NCBI GenBank assembly: GCA_018003315.1
Contig: JAGNEJ010000017.1
Span: 1-63,856 of the forward strand
Source of the DNA: Verrucomicrobiales bacterium
GTDB taxonomy: Bacteria; Verrucomicrobiota; Verrucomicrobiia; Verrucomicrobiales; V1-33
DNA length: 63,856 nt
Direction of reading: 5' to 3'
Of the stretch, positions 18,635 through 28,566 are shown in pieces (the first letter of the stretch is position 1; every line of letters starts with the position of its first letter). A program made the translations under genes and the position numbers. The notes beneath the pieces are model-generated. The model searched no databases and was not told the DNA's origin. It saw nothing but the letters and a program-made list of their open reading frames with translations.

Positions 18635-21001
18635 TCACTTTTCCGACAGGGTTTCCACGGCCTGAGGCAGTGCCTTCAGGGCAGCAAGACGCATGGCGGG
18701 ATCGTCCAGAAGGCGGAGCACGAGATTTCCGAGTTCCGGATCCTTCCCCTGAACGAGCACCTGGAGGGCGAGTTCGCGGCGCTCAATGGGTTGTTTGGTG
18801 TCCCCAACCTGCTGTCGCAGACTGGGAAAGGCCCGGCGGTCACCAAACGACACCGCCAGCGAAGTGCGCAAATCCTCGATCTGTCCAGACAGTGCCCGCG
18901 CATCCTCGCGGTGAGCCAGCACTTCATCGATGTTTCTGAATGCAGCCTCCCACTTCGCGGGAGCGGAAACACCGACGCGGCCTTTCAGCCCATCACTGGC
19001 CGCCTTTAACAAAAACACCAGGCCGGAACCAGTCTTTTCCTTTGCCACCGCGGAAATCAGATGATCCACCCCGCCTTCACTTTCCCCCAGACGGCGCATC
19101 ACATTCAGGGAAACCAACGGGATGGCGGATTTTGCTGCAAGCTCCAATGCCCTTTCCGGCTGTGCCTGCACCAGCGGTTCGATGGCATACCAATACATCT
19201 GCGGGAGGTTGTGATCCGAGGCATCCTCCTCATGCCGGATCAGCGCTTCAACCACCGGCCAGCGTCCATCCAGCGGCAGGCTCTGCAGGGCTGAAGCCAG
19301 GGCCAGGCGCAGAGTTCCCGATGACTGCGCCTGGGCCAGTTTGACCAACCGGTCCGCGCTGACAAGATGCAGCGCATTCCGGTCTGCCAGATGCCGGAGC
19401 ACTACCGCCTGGAAATGTTCGCCAGCGAAGGGATTGTCCCATGATACCTGCTCCGCGGCCTCCTTGTCACTGATGAGGCCGGCCCCGAACGCCGCCCAAA
19501 GATTCGCAATCATGGCGGGTGCTGCTGCTGGATCGTCCGGCGCCAACGGATCCAGCACGGATGACTTCAACTGCTTCACCGCCTCGTAGTCCTCTTCCAG
19601 CACCGGTTTGATGCTGCCTTCCGCGAGGAGCCGCCTTGCGGTTCTACCTGCCCAATCCTGCCTGCCTGCGTCCTTGAGCGTCCGCGCAAAGGACTGTTTT
19701 GCCATGTCCCCCTTCCACGGTTTCCAGTCGCTGTCGTATTTTACACGATAGAGCCGTCCATTGCTGCGGTCCCACCTTTCTTTCTGGGGCAGGTGGCATT
19801 TTTGCTGATCATACCAGTCGATGAAATACACCGCCCCATCCGGTCCCACCTTGAGGGCTACGCCGGTGAAGTTCTTGTCGTTTGCCCTGAGGAAATCTGG
19901 CAAGTGTTTGGCCACATAACCGGAGCCTTGCGGAACCAGGTTTTCCTGATTGATGCGCTGCCCGTGGATGTTGAAAAACAGCGGTCGGCCGCGGTATTCG
20001 GGAGGAAAATTATCCCCATTGTAAATGCACAGGCCGCAGTGGGCGTGTCCGCCGCCGGCCGCATCACTCACGCTGTTTCCTCCGTGCGGGGTGGCGCCGA
20101 TGTAGTGCTGGTGGTCGGCGATGGTCTCGATGTTGGTGTAAACGAAGGGGTTGAAGTGACCCAGCGGGTTGGACTGGCGCAGGTAGTAGCCACCCTGGAT
20201 GATGTGCCAGAAATGCGGAATCACGCAGGCCTCGCTGAACCAGTCGCCGCTGGCATTGTAGTCGAAGCCCCAGGCATTCGACGTGCCGTGGGCGTAGATG
20301 TCGAATGCCTTCGTGACCGGATGATAGCGCCAGTAGGCACAGTTCAACGGCGTGCGTTTTTCCTTGGGCGTGCCGGGGGTGCCGACATTCGAGTGGGTAA
20401 AAACGCCGTGACAGCCGTAGAGCCAGCCATCTGGTCCCCAGCTGAAGCTGTTGAGGGTCTCGTGCGTGTCCTGCCAGCCCCAGCCGTCGAGCAGCATTTC
20501 CGGGGGACCGTCCGGTTTGTCGTCGCCATCCTTGTCGGGAATGAAAAGCAGATAGGGAGCCGCGCCGATGAATATGCCGCCATCACCGACCTCAATGCCG
20601 CTGACCAGATTGAGGTGCTCCACAAAAACCTTGCGTGTCTCAAACGTGCCGTCGCCGTCCTTGTCCTCAAAGATCAGAATGGTGTCATCACCGCCAAAAA
20701 TGTCCTTCCATTGGGCCTCGGTGGGTTTTGTCAGGCTTTCGCCCGGCTTGTGATCATCGGATGGCGGCTGCCCGCGGCGCTGCGGGTAGGTCCGCGCCTC
20801 CACCACATAGATCCGTCCCCGGGAATCCCAAGCAAAGGCCACCGGCTGCACCAAATCCGGTTCGCTCGCAAGAAGATCGACCGAAAACCCCGGCGGCACG
20901 GTCATTTTTTTCACTGCCTCCTGTGGCGACAGCAGAGGGTCTGCAAAGACCAGCCCGGCAAATGCCAGGCAGGCAAGCTTGAAGAAAATGAACGAACGCA
21001 T
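18635..21001 (-). CDS. PVC-type membrane-bound dehydrogenase, propeller plus HEAT part only
   Basis: 788 residues. A signal peptide (FFKLACLAFAGLVFA) precedes a sorbosone-dehydrogenase-like propeller (VQPVAFAWDSRGRIYVVEART, calcium-like DKDGDGTFE, WGPDGWLYGCHG), then HEAT-like helical repeats. Family members usually continue through more HEAT repeats into a cytochrome c domain with CxxCH. This protein stops before it (ALPQAVETLSEK). The missing part is encoded as a separate secreted protein at 22701-23966. Probably a periplasmic oxidoreductase of unknown substrate. The start is the ATG before the signal peptide; the frame is open to 21094. Confidence 0.9.
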   Translation of the reverse strand: MRSFIFFKLACLAFAGLVFADPLLSPQEAVKKMTVPPGFSVDLLASEPDLVQPVAFAWDSRGRIYVVEARTYPQRRGQPPSDDHKPGESLTKPTEAQWKDIFGGDDTILIFEDKDGDGTFETRKVFVEHLNLVSGIEVGDGGIFIGAAPYLLFIPDKDGDDKPDGPPEMLLDGWGWQDTHETLNSFSWGPDGWLYGCHGVFTHSNVGTPGTPKEKRTPLNCAYWRYHPVTKAFDIYAHGTSNAWGFDYNASGDWFSEACVIPHFWHIIQGGYYLRQSNPLGHFNPFVYTNIETIADHQHYIGATPHGGNSVSDAAGGGHAHCGLCIYNGDNFPPEYRGRPLFFNIHGQRINQENLVPQGSGYVAKHLPDFLRANDKNFTGVALKVGPDGAVYFIDWYDQQKCHLPQKERWDRSNGRLYRVKYDSDWKPWKGDMAKQSFARTLKDAGRQDWAGRTARRLLAEGSIKPVLEEDYEAVKQLKSSVLDPLAPDDPAAAPAMIANLWAAFGAGLISDKEAAEQVSWDNPFAGEHFQAVVLRHLADRNALHLVSADRLVKLAQAQSSGTLRLALASALQSLPLDGRWPVVEALIRHEEDASDHNLPQMYWYAIEPLVQAQPERALELAAKSAIPLVSLNVMRRLGESEGGVDHLISAVAKEKTGSGLVFLLKAASDGLKGRVGVSAPAKWEAAFRNIDEVLAHREDARALSGQIEDLRTSLAVSFGDRRAFPSLRQQVGDTKQPIERRELALQVLVQGKDPELGNLVLRLLDDPAMRLAALKALPQAVETLSEK

Positions 21002-21098
21002 GGGGCCGAATCTGGCCGGATGCGCCCCTGGCTGACAAGAAATTCTTTGTGCGCCTGGGCGTAAGCAATGCACGCTGGCGCTTAGCCGCCGCACCGGA

Positions 21099-21653
21099 TC
21101 AAGGCACGCGGAAGATTTTCTGGGTGTAGGGGCATTCCACCTTGGTGCCGGAAGGAATGTCCGTCACGTCCACCATGCCCTTTTCTGGAGCGTAGGGGCT
21201 GTAAACAAATCCCTTTTTGCCGATGACCGGCGTGCCATACGGCAGATTGGTGTCCGGTTTTTTGGCGGGCGGCGGGGTGGTGGCGCTGCCACCGGAACTG
21301 CCGCCGGAGGAAGCTGTCCCGGTTGAGGTGGGTGGTTTTCCGGTTGACCCCGTTTGACTCCCGGCAGTTCCAGTTGCTGGCTTGCCCGCGTTGTCCGGTT
21401 TGTGCAGGTCAGCCGCGGATTCCCCAGGGCGGGGCTTGTTGCTCTGCGTGGTTGCTCCGGAGGAGGGAGCCGCAGGACCTTCGGGATTGTAATTCGGGCT
21501 GTGCGTGCCCCGGTAGCCATAACGGGGCGGGCGATCGGTGATGAATACATTGCCGTCGGGCTGGTAGTAGCGAGGCTGTTCCATGCAGGACAAACCGGAG
21601 AGGGCCAAAACGCCCAGCGCCGTGCCGCGGATCAGGAAGGATAGTTGATTCAT
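21099..21653 (-). CDS. Low-complexity lipoprotein
   Basis: 184 residues, family not recognised. A lipoprotein signal ends in LSGLSC (Cys near residue 23). The middle is a low-complexity, probably disordered linker rich in Gly, Ser, Thr and Pro. The C-terminus is a short conserved-looking module (VIGKKGFVYSPYAPEKGMVDV, then GTKVECPYTQKIFRVP). Verrucomicrobia encode many proteins of this plan, a lipid anchor plus a short C-terminal domain. It lies 97 bp upstream of the dehydrogenase gene on the same strand, so co-transcription is possible. Confidence 0.8.
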   Translation of the reverse strand: MNQLSFLIRGTALGVLALSGLSCMEQPRYYQPDGNVFITDRPPRYGYRGTHSPNYNPEGPAAPSSGATTQSNKPRPGESAADLHKPDNAGKPATGTAGSQTGSTGKPPTSTGTASSGGSSGGSATTPPPAKKPDTNLPYGTPVIGKKGFVYSPYAPEKGMVDVTDIPSGTKVECPYTQKIFRVP

Positions 21654-22068
21654 GGGGTAAATGCAGGGTTGTGGGTGATCCGGCAGCACGCGATCAGCCT
21701 CTTGGAAATACGAGGCAACGTTGTCGCATCTTTCAGGTGAGTCAAAATTTTAGTTGGTCGCTGCAAAGGGTGATGAAGGCCTCCGGTTTCGACGCGGTTT
21801 TATCCGATGGAATTCACGCCAATCACCTCAAATTCCTTCATCATTTCCATCCGGTTGGGGATTGGTAAACAACCAGGGAATGCCAGATAATCAAGGTATT
21901 TCATTCAATCGACTAGACGAACTGAAATAGCCATAGTTTCCATGTCGATCGAAATTATCGTTTTACGGAAAACCCGTTGTTTTCCTCGGAGTTTCAGCCG
22001 GTTTGGTTATGCTGGCAGGTGTTTTAAGTCCAGAACCTCAACCGCATTCCACACACTGGAAACGACCG
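21654..22068. other. Long divergent intergenic region
   Basis: 415 bp between two divergent small secreted-protein genes. It is visibly richer in A and T than the surroundings and must hold both promoters. No confident -35/-10 pair, operator or RNA gene could be picked out. Confidence 0.3.
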
Positions 22069-22560
22069 ATGAAAACATCCCTGGCCATTCTTCCAATCCT
22101 GTTGCTGATCACTTTGCCTGCGGTGGCGCAGCCTGAACGCCGACTGGTAGGCTATGCAAACGGCAAGCCGCTGTATGTCAATTCTTCCGCGCCGCGGTCC
22201 TCCCGGGCAGTGCAGCCTTCCTCGCTGCATTACAAGGGAGGCGGCAAGCAGGGGACGGTTGGAAACCGCGCAACCGCCTTCAAAACAGCTTACCGGTCGG
22301 GCGGTGTTGACAGGTCTCGGGTCCATGTGGGCTGCACGCAGATTCGGCATGGCGGAGATCATGGCTGCGGATATTCCCTGGATCGTGGCAGCAACGGTCT
22401 TGATGGCGTCAATTTTCTGACCGGCCGCCACTCAAGTCTGGCAGGCGCAGGTCCATTCTGCCAGTTTGGTCCGATGCCGAATCCGGCGCGCCCCATCGTG
22501 CATCCATTTCCAGGAGCGGCCGCAGTCGGTTACGCCAACATTCCCCGCTACGCCCCCTGA
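22069..22560 (+). CDS. Small secreted protein of unknown function
   Basis: 163 residues. A clear signal peptide (MKTSLAILPILLLITLPAVAQ) is followed by a mature part rich in Gly, Ser and Arg with no recognised domain. Two cysteines in CTQIRHGGDHGC could form a disulfide or a metal site. The ATG was chosen because it begins the signal peptide; the frame is open 66 nt further up. It is convergent with the cytochrome gene. It could be lineage-specific, and the true boundaries are only moderately certain. Confidence 0.6.
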   Translation: MKTSLAILPILLLITLPAVAQPERRLVGYANGKPLYVNSSAPRSSRAVQPSSLHYKGGGKQGTVGNRATAFKTAYRSGGVDRSRVHVGCTQIRHGGDHGCGYSLDRGSNGLDGVNFLTGRHSSLAGAGPFCQFGPMPNPARPIVHPFPGAAAVGYANIPRYAP

Positions 22561-22607
22561 TGTCCCCTCCCCGCCCTGACCATCGCCCGCTTCGAATTTC
22601 ATAAACT

Positions 22608-22648
22608 CAAAACAGCCTGGAGGAAAAATTCCGGCAATGGCCAGGCTG
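22608..22648 (-). terminator. Probable terminator of the cytochrome c gene
   Basis: Inverted repeat CAGCCTGG / CCAGGCTG (22613-22620 and 22641-22648) with a smaller nested GGAA/TTCC pair. Read on the minus strand it is followed by TTTTG, as for an intrinsic terminator about 50 nt after the stop at 22701. The T run is short. Confidence 0.5.
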
Positions 22649-22700
22649 AAGGCCGGGGGATGCTGATCCGCAAGCGCCCTGAAATAACCATTCCAGCCTG

Positions 22701-23966
22701 CTAGAGCGACCGCAGCCAGATGTAATCCAGCCCGAACATGTAGGCTTTGTCGGCTTCCGGGTTCGCTCCGGTGATTTCCACGGTGAGGCGGTGGTCCCCG
22801 GCTGCAAGTTCGCGTTCGCCAAGCGTGACCTGGGTGTTGGTCACTTTGGAGCCGAAGAGGTCGATCTGCTTGGTCCCCAGCGGCTGGCCGTCCAGCATGA
22901 ATTTCACGACTCCATAATCGCTGGCCCGGGTCAGCACCGCCTGAATTTCATATTTGCCAGCCTGTACGACCTGCAGCAGCAGGGTGAGCTGGTCTCCAGG
23001 CTTGGCACCCGTCCACCAAAGCTGCCGACCGCCACTCCATTCGCCGTCCCGAAAGGCCCCCATCGGTTGCGGCACGGCACTGCCTGTTTTGGACAGGACT
23101 TTCATGGTTTCGCCTTCGATGGCCCCAGAAATGGACTTTGCTCCCTTCCCGGCGGTGCCTGGCATGGGGACCTGCGACGGACTGGCGAGATAGCCGGTGA
23201 GATCGCGCACCTGTTCATTGCTGAGGGCGGTGAACAGCCCCATGGGCATCATGCTGATGCCGGGCTTGTCCTGTTTGGCGATGTCCTTTCTGGCCACGAC
23301 TTCCTCCCCCGTCAGGGTCTGCACGGTCAGAGCGCTTTCCGTTTCCTTGCGCACCAGTCCGGAAATGATCCGATTGTCGCTGGTGGAAAGCATCGACAAT
23401 TCGTAATCCTTCCCGATCAGGGCGTTGGGGTTGACCACGTTTTCCAGCACATAGTCGAGGTTCGCCCGGTTGGATCCGGTCAGGTCGGGGCCGATTTTTC
23501 CGCCTTCGTTGAACAGCGTGTGACACTGGCCGCAGATCACCTTGAACAGCGCCCGCCCCTGCGAGACGTCCGCCTTTTTCAGAAAGTCGGGCACCAGCAC
23601 TCGCTTCCACCGGGCCATTTCCGCCGCCGCCTCAGCATCGGTGGCTCCACCCAGGCCCACCTGCCCCCAGACCTCACCCAGGCGTTTTGTCAGGGAGGGG
23701 TCTTTGAGGTTGACCATCTGGCGTGCGGTGTAGCTGGGAAGGTCCGCACGGGGAACTTTCCCCTCCGCGATCGCCTCCAGAACCAGCGCCGCTGTTTCTT
23801 TTCGCGCGGCGAGGCCGACCAGTGCTGCCTGTTTTTCCTGCACGGTGAAGGTGGCATAGCGTTGCAGCACCGCCTGGGCAAGCGTCTCACGGCTGGGAGC
23901 GGCCGGACCGGGCAAAGCGGCCGCCAGCAATCCACACAGGAGCAGAAAATGGATTCGTCGGTTCAT
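22701..23966 (-). CDS. Secreted cytochrome c protein, the detached C-terminal part of a PVC dehydrogenase
   Basis: 421 residues. The order is: signal peptide; HEAT-like helices matching those that normally precede the heme domain (LQRYATFTVQEKQAALVGLA, then DLPSYTARQM); a cytochrome c domain with CGQCH and KIGPDLTGSNRANLDYVLENV; and a C-terminal beta domain (about 290-420) like a carbohydrate-binding or DUF1080-type module. In most family members this block is fused behind the propeller protein encoded here at 18635-21001. It presumably carries electrons for that partner in the periplasm. It lies 78 bp after dus on the same strand. Confidence 0.9.
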   Translation of the reverse strand: MNRRIHFLLLCGLLAAALPGPAAPSRETLAQAVLQRYATFTVQEKQAALVGLAARKETAALVLEAIAEGKVPRADLPSYTARQMVNLKDPSLTKRLGEVWGQVGLGGATDAEAAAEMARWKRVLVPDFLKKADVSQGRALFKVICGQCHTLFNEGGKIGPDLTGSNRANLDYVLENVVNPNALIGKDYELSMLSTSDNRIISGLVRKETESALTVQTLTGEEVVARKDIAKQDKPGISMMPMGLFTALSNEQVRDLTGYLASPSQVPMPGTAGKGAKSISGAIEGETMKVLSKTGSAVPQPMGAFRDGEWSGGRQLWWTGAKPGDQLTLLLQVVQAGKYEIQAVLTRASDYGVVKFMLDGQPLGTKQIDLFGSKVTNTQVTLGERELAAGDHRLTVEITGANPEADKAYMFGLDYIWLRSL

Positions 23967-24044
23967 GGCAGAAATTGGCGTCATTTAGAACCGCAGGGCG
24001 GGCGGCGTCCATCATTTCCTCCTCCCCATGGGCGGGAGGCGGGG

Positions 24045-25082
24045 TCAGGATGCCAGCAGGTCAGCAAAGCCGCAGAACAACACCGAACTCCGGGGAGGTG
24101 TTGCGGGGAATGGCTCCGAATGGTCGAGATACTCCCGGCAAATCCTGAAAAATTCCTCCGGTTCACGGACGCGGCGGATTCGGAAATCAAACTGCGCGTC
24201 GGCATCCGCCCCCTGGGCAATGTAGCAGAGGTATTTTTTCATTTTGGCGACGTGCCGCTGCGGATGAAAGCGGCGTTCGCAGGCGGCGATTTCTTCCCAG
24301 AGAGCCTGCACATAACCGAACACATCCCGTCCGGTGGGCTGTGGAGCAGTTCCGTTTTCGAAATGGGCGCGCAGTTGGGAAAACAGCCACGGGTTGCGGA
24401 TAGCGCCCCGCCCGATCATCAATCCCGCCGCTCCGGTGCGGCGGTACAGCGCCACGCCCGTTGGCACATCCACGACGTTGCCGTTGGCCACCACCGGGCA
24501 CGAAAGCGCACTGACCGCACAGCGCACCGCCTCCGGAAGGACCGGCGTCCGGTAGCCGTCCCGCACGGTCCTGGCATGAATGGCGAGCCCGTCCAGAGAA
24601 TGCCGCTGGAGCACCTCCAGCAGGCCGGGAAATTCAGCAGCGGAATCATAACCAATGCGGCATTTCACCGTGAGCCGGGTGGTCACGGCATCGCGCAGGG
24701 CCTGAAGAATGGAATTGATGCGCTCTGGATGCCGCAGCAGGCCGCCTCCGGCATCCTTTCGGCACACGATGGGCGCCGGACAGCCCAGATTAAGGTCGAT
24801 GCCTGCGACTGAATGCCGCTGCAGCTCCCGTGCCGTCCGGACCAGCGCTGGAATGTCCTCGCCGATCATTTGAGCCACCACGGGAATCCCGGTGGTGTTT
24901 TCCGTGATGGAACACAGGATGACGGGGTCCAGCCGGGAGTCCGCATGCACCCGGAAGTATTCGGTTACGAAAATGTCAGGACCTCCATGCCGGGCCATGA
25001 GCCGCATGAAGGGCAGATCCGTCACATCCTGCATGGGTGCCAGGAGCAACCCTGGACGGTGCTTGGGAAGCAGACCTCGCAT
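24045..25082 (-). CDS. dus: tRNA-dihydrouridine synthase
   Basis: 345-residue FMN-dependent TIM-barrel enzyme that reduces uridines in the tRNA D-loop. The N-terminal LLLAPMQDVTDLPFMRL is the family start, LNLGCPAPIV carries catalytic Cys101, and the flavin-phosphate region VVANGNVVD...GLMIGRGAIRNPWLF is intact. Which tRNA position it modifies cannot be told. It starts 18 bp after the ispH stop and is very likely in the same operon. Confidence 0.95.
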   Translation of the reverse strand: MRGLLPKHRPGLLLAPMQDVTDLPFMRLMARHGGPDIFVTEYFRVHADSRLDPVILCSITENTTGIPVVAQMIGEDIPALVRTARELQRHSVAGIDLNLGCPAPIVCRKDAGGGLLRHPERINSILQALRDAVTTRLTVKCRIGYDSAAEFPGLLEVLQRHSLDGLAIHARTVRDGYRTPVLPEAVRCAVSALSCPVVANGNVVDVPTGVALYRRTGAAGLMIGRGAIRNPWLFSQLRAHFENGTAPQPTGRDVFGYVQALWEEIAACERRFHPQRHVAKMKKYLCYIAQGADADAQFDFRIRRVREPEEFFRICREYLDHSEPFPATPPRSSVLFCGFADLLAS

Positions 25083-25100
25083 TGCTGGAATTTTCCACGA

Positions 25101-26354
25101 TCAGGCGGATGGCTCCACCAGCACGGCTTCGGGTTCCACGCCACGCAGGGCAAAAACCCGGAGGATGGTCTCCTCGATGAGATTGTTCGGGCAGGACGCC
25201 CCTGCAGTGATGCCGACGACCAGCGGCTGGCCGCTCCCCAGTTTGTCCACGTAGCTGGCTCCTTCCTGCCGGTTCGCCAGGTCGAAATGCACGATCTCCT
25301 CCAAGTTGCGCAGGCAGGAGGCATCGCGGATGAAGAACGTGGGCAGTTGTTCCTGACCGATTTCTACGAGGTGCGCGGTGTTGGAGCTGTTGTAACCGCC
25401 GACAACGAGCAGCAGGTCGGGCGGATCCTGCAGCATGTCATAAAGGGCATCCTGACGTTCCTGGGTCGCCCCGCAGATCGTGTCAAAATAAGTGAAATTC
25501 TGCGCGGCCAGCTCCACTCCGTCGCGGTCCCGGACTGCCTGGGCCAGGCGGCGTTCGAGTTCCTGGGTTTCAGATTTGAGCATGGTGGTCTGGTTGGCCA
25601 CGCCGATGCGCCGCAGGTGGATAACCGGATCGAACCCGGTGGAATGCGCACCGGCAAACCGGGTTAGGAATTCCTCCCGGTCGCCACCATGGCGGATGTA
25701 GTTCCCCACGTAATCGGCATCTGCCAGCGTGAGGATGACCAGATAGTGGCCGGTGCCGTCCTCACCCAGGGCGCGGGAGGACGTCGCACGGGTTTCCTCG
25801 TGCTGCGCCTTGCCGTGAATGATCGCCGTGAACCCGCGTTTGGCATAGTCCCGCACCCGCCGCCAGACGCTCATGACATCTCCGCAGGTCGTGTCCACCA
25901 CCAGGCAGCCCTGTTCCTGGATCTGGCGCATGGTCGAAGTTTCCGCACCAAAAGCCGGCACGATGACCACGTCTTCCTCCCCCAGTTGCCGGATGCAGTC
26001 CTCCGGAACGGGATTGGGCAGGAATTCGATGTCCATTTCCCGCAACTGACGGTTGACTTCAGGGTTGTGGATGATCTCACCGATCAAATACAGCTTTTTG
26101 TCGGAAAAAACCTTCCGGGCGGCATACGCCAGGTCGATCGCCCGTTCCACACCATAGCAAAAGCCGAACTGTCTGGCCAGCCGGATGGTGGTGCTGCCGA
26201 TCTGCAGTCGCCCGTCGGCGGCGCGGATGCGTTCCACCACGCTGCTGCGATAGTGGGATTCCACTTGCGCCTGAACACGATCCATGACTTCCGGAGTCCG
26301 CACGTTGACTTTGCGGGGCCGGTTGGTTGCTGGTTGGGGAGTGGTCGGTGACAT
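25101..26354 (-). CDS. ispH: 4-hydroxy-3-methylbut-2-enyl diphosphate reductase, long form
   Basis: 417 residues. Last step of the MEP pathway, converting HMBPP to IPP and DMAPP with a [4Fe-4S] cluster. Cluster cysteines are in FGFCYGVERA (Cys66), DTTCGDV (Cys157) and AGASCPNN (Cys388). It belongs to the longer form known from cyanobacteria and plastids, with an N-terminal extension before the first Cys. The start is the ATG at 26354; the upstream frame to 26489 reads as non-coding. It is divergent from the glycosyltransferase gene. Confidence 0.95.
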   Translation of the reverse strand: MSPTTPQPATNRPRKVNVRTPEVMDRVQAQVESHYRSSVVERIRAADGRLQIGSTTIRLARQFGFCYGVERAIDLAYAARKVFSDKKLYLIGEIIHNPEVNRQLREMDIEFLPNPVPEDCIRQLGEEDVVIVPAFGAETSTMRQIQEQGCLVVDTTCGDVMSVWRRVRDYAKRGFTAIIHGKAQHEETRATSSRALGEDGTGHYLVILTLADADYVGNYIRHGGDREEFLTRFAGAHSTGFDPVIHLRRIGVANQTTMLKSETQELERRLAQAVRDRDGVELAAQNFTYFDTICGATQERQDALYDMLQDPPDLLLVVGGYNSSNTAHLVEIGQEQLPTFFIRDASCLRNLEEIVHFDLANRQEGASYVDKLGSGQPLVVGITAGASCPNNLIEETILRVFALRGVEPEAVLVEPSA

Positions 26355-26470
26355 GGGCTGCAATGCAGACAGCCTAGCGGCAATCCGCCCCGGCGCCAGC
26401 AAGTTTCTCCCTGCATTCCCCGCACGCAGTCTTTGGTTGCCCGCGGGAAGTTGGCGGCCATGAATGCCCG

Positions 26471-28402
26471 ATGCCTGCATTTCTTCCATCTCTGCACCGC
26501 CGGTGGCGCCGCTTCGTGAACGTCCGTGGTCCGGCCACCGCTGCGGTCACCGTGCCGCTGGCCGTGCTGCTGGCCGGCGCACTGGCCTGGCTTGTCGCCA
26601 CCGGAGGACCGTGGAGCGCCTCTCTCCGGAAAAGTCTCGCCACCATTGAAAAACTTTCCGACAACAAAAAAATCGTCGCCTACATGCACCTGGGCATCAG
26701 CTGGGGATGCGTGGTGATGACCATTCTCTGTTCCGCGGCACTCGCCGGGGTGCGCTGGTGGTCCCGTCCCACCCTGCCCTCCCGCCCGGAACCGGACGGT
26801 CCGGCCCTGACAAAAGGCACGCGCCTCGTCTATCTGCTGTGCTTTCTGGCCGCGGCCGGTCTCGGGCTTTACCTGCGGGCTCCGCGGCTGACTCACAGTT
26901 TTTGGAATGACGAAGAAATGGCCTTTCGCAAATATGTCTGGGGCGAATACAAGCCTGCCGCCGACGGGTCGCTGAAATTCGAACGCATTCCGTGGAGGGA
27001 TGCGCTCTTCGACAACCTGAAGTCTAACAACCACCTGTGGAGCACCCTGGAAGCAAGGGCCGGACTGGCTCTGGCCAGCCAGCCGGAGCAGAATGCGCCC
27101 CCTGGCGTGCCCGGATTCCAGGAACGGGCAGCGCGGCTGTTTCCCTTTGCCAGCAGCGGACTGACGATTCTGGCGGTTGGCTGGCTGGGCCTGCTCCTCG
27201 GGTATCCGCGCAGCGGAGTCATCGCCGCATTTCTACTGGCGCTCAGCCCCTGGCACATGCGCTACTCGGTGGAAATCCGCGGCTATTCCACCATGCTTCT
27301 GGGCGTGCTGCTGTCACTCGGCTGCATCATCCGCGCCTTGGAAACGGGAAAGTGGCGCTGGTGGATCGGCTTTGCCGCCGCGCAGAGTCTGTACCTGCTC
27401 AATTTCGCTGGTGCGGTCTTCCTGGCCACGGCGACCAATGCAGCCGTCGCCTTTGCACTCTGGACCGGCAGGGACAAATTGGCCAATCTGCTGCGCCTCG
27501 GAGTCGCCAACATTTTTTCCGCCGCCCCGCTTGCAGTGTTTCTGGCTCCTTCCATTCTGCAAATCCAAGCCTATGTGGCCGGCCACAGCGGCGAATATCC
27601 CCGGCTCAATGCCGCTTGGTTCCAGGACCTCTGGGCACACCTCATTTCAGGAATCCCTTGGACTCCGCACAATACCCGCGGCTCCGCAGGCATCTGCCTT
27701 GAAGACTTGATCTCAGAAAATCCGCTTCTCGAATTCATTGCCACCAAGCTGCTGCCCGCACTCTGCATTGCAGGCCTGGGAGCCATGCTGTGGCGGAACT
27801 GGCGCAGCCGCCTGGTGGCCGTCGCCATTCTAACCGGGGCTGCAGTCGCCAGTTTTCAGGCCATGCATACCGGAGTGCCCTTTCTTGGCTGGTATCTGCT
27901 CTACCTGCTCCCGCTCTTCTGCCTGGCCCTGGCATTCATTCCCGCCTTTGCACCGGCACAGTTGTCCTGGACCCCGCTGGTCAGTCTGGCTGCGGTCTTT
28001 TTCCTGACGGCAGGGCCCCGGCAGCGAATGGCAGGCGTGCCGCGTCAGTTGATTCGCGAAGTCACCCAGCAGGCGCGAAGGGAGGCGACCGTTCCTACCG
28101 GAAGCAACCCTGCCGCCATCACCGCCGTCTTTGGCACCAGCAACCGCCAGGTGCTTTCCTATGATCCCCGCGCCATCGTGCTCGAAACGGTGGACGACCT
28201 GCACGAACTCGTCGCACACGCCGGGGAAACCAAAGCGCCGCTCACCGTATATTTCTGCGGGCTGCGTCGTGCCAAGGAGGAATTCCCCGCCATTCTCAAC
28301 GAGCTGCAGAATCCATCCCGGTGGCGTTATGAACCCTGCAGGGCTGGCATGGAGGAAATGTTTTCCTATCACATATACCGCTGGATCAACCCAACGCCAT
28401 AA
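26471..28402 (+). CDS. GT-C family (ArnT/PMT-like) membrane glycosyltransferase
   Basis: 643-residue integral membrane protein with roughly ten hydrophobic helices. The first extramembrane loop carries FWNDEEMAFRKYVWG with the acidic pair expected of GT-C enzymes that use lipid-linked sugars. LSPWHMRYSVEIRGYS is typical of family 39-like proteins. The C-terminal region after about residue 540 is soluble. It probably transfers a sugar from a polyprenyl phosphate donor on the outer face of the inner membrane; the acceptor is unknown. A later in-frame start could exist. Confidence 0.85.
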   Translation: MPAFLPSLHRRWRRFVNVRGPATAAVTVPLAVLLAGALAWLVATGGPWSASLRKSLATIEKLSDNKKIVAYMHLGISWGCVVMTILCSAALAGVRWWSRPTLPSRPEPDGPALTKGTRLVYLLCFLAAAGLGLYLRAPRLTHSFWNDEEMAFRKYVWGEYKPAADGSLKFERIPWRDALFDNLKSNNHLWSTLEARAGLALASQPEQNAPPGVPGFQERAARLFPFASSGLTILAVGWLGLLLGYPRSGVIAAFLLALSPWHMRYSVEIRGYSTMLLGVLLSLGCIIRALETGKWRWWIGFAAAQSLYLLNFAGAVFLATATNAAVAFALWTGRDKLANLLRLGVANIFSAAPLAVFLAPSILQIQAYVAGHSGEYPRLNAAWFQDLWAHLISGIPWTPHNTRGSAGICLEDLISENPLLEFIATKLLPALCIAGLGAMLWRNWRSRLVAVAILTGAAVASFQAMHTGVPFLGWYLLYLLPLFCLALAFIPAFAPAQLSWTPLVSLAAVFFLTAGPRQRMAGVPRQLIREVTQQARREATVPTGSNPAAITAVFGTSNRQVLSYDPRAIVLETVDDLHELVAHAGETKAPLTVYFCGLRRAKEEFPAILNELQNPSRWRYEPCRAGMEEMFSYHIYRWINPTP

Positions 28403-28566
28403 CCGCCAGCGCATGACGCTCACGGGCGGTTGCGACGGCTCGTTTGCTCTCAGATTTCGCAAACAACCGCAGCAGCAAATGGCCCTTCCACATCAGCAGG
28501 CCGGAGAGCGCGACTACGGGAAAGTAGATGTTTCGGAAGTAGGGCTTGGATGAAATCTAAAACCTG

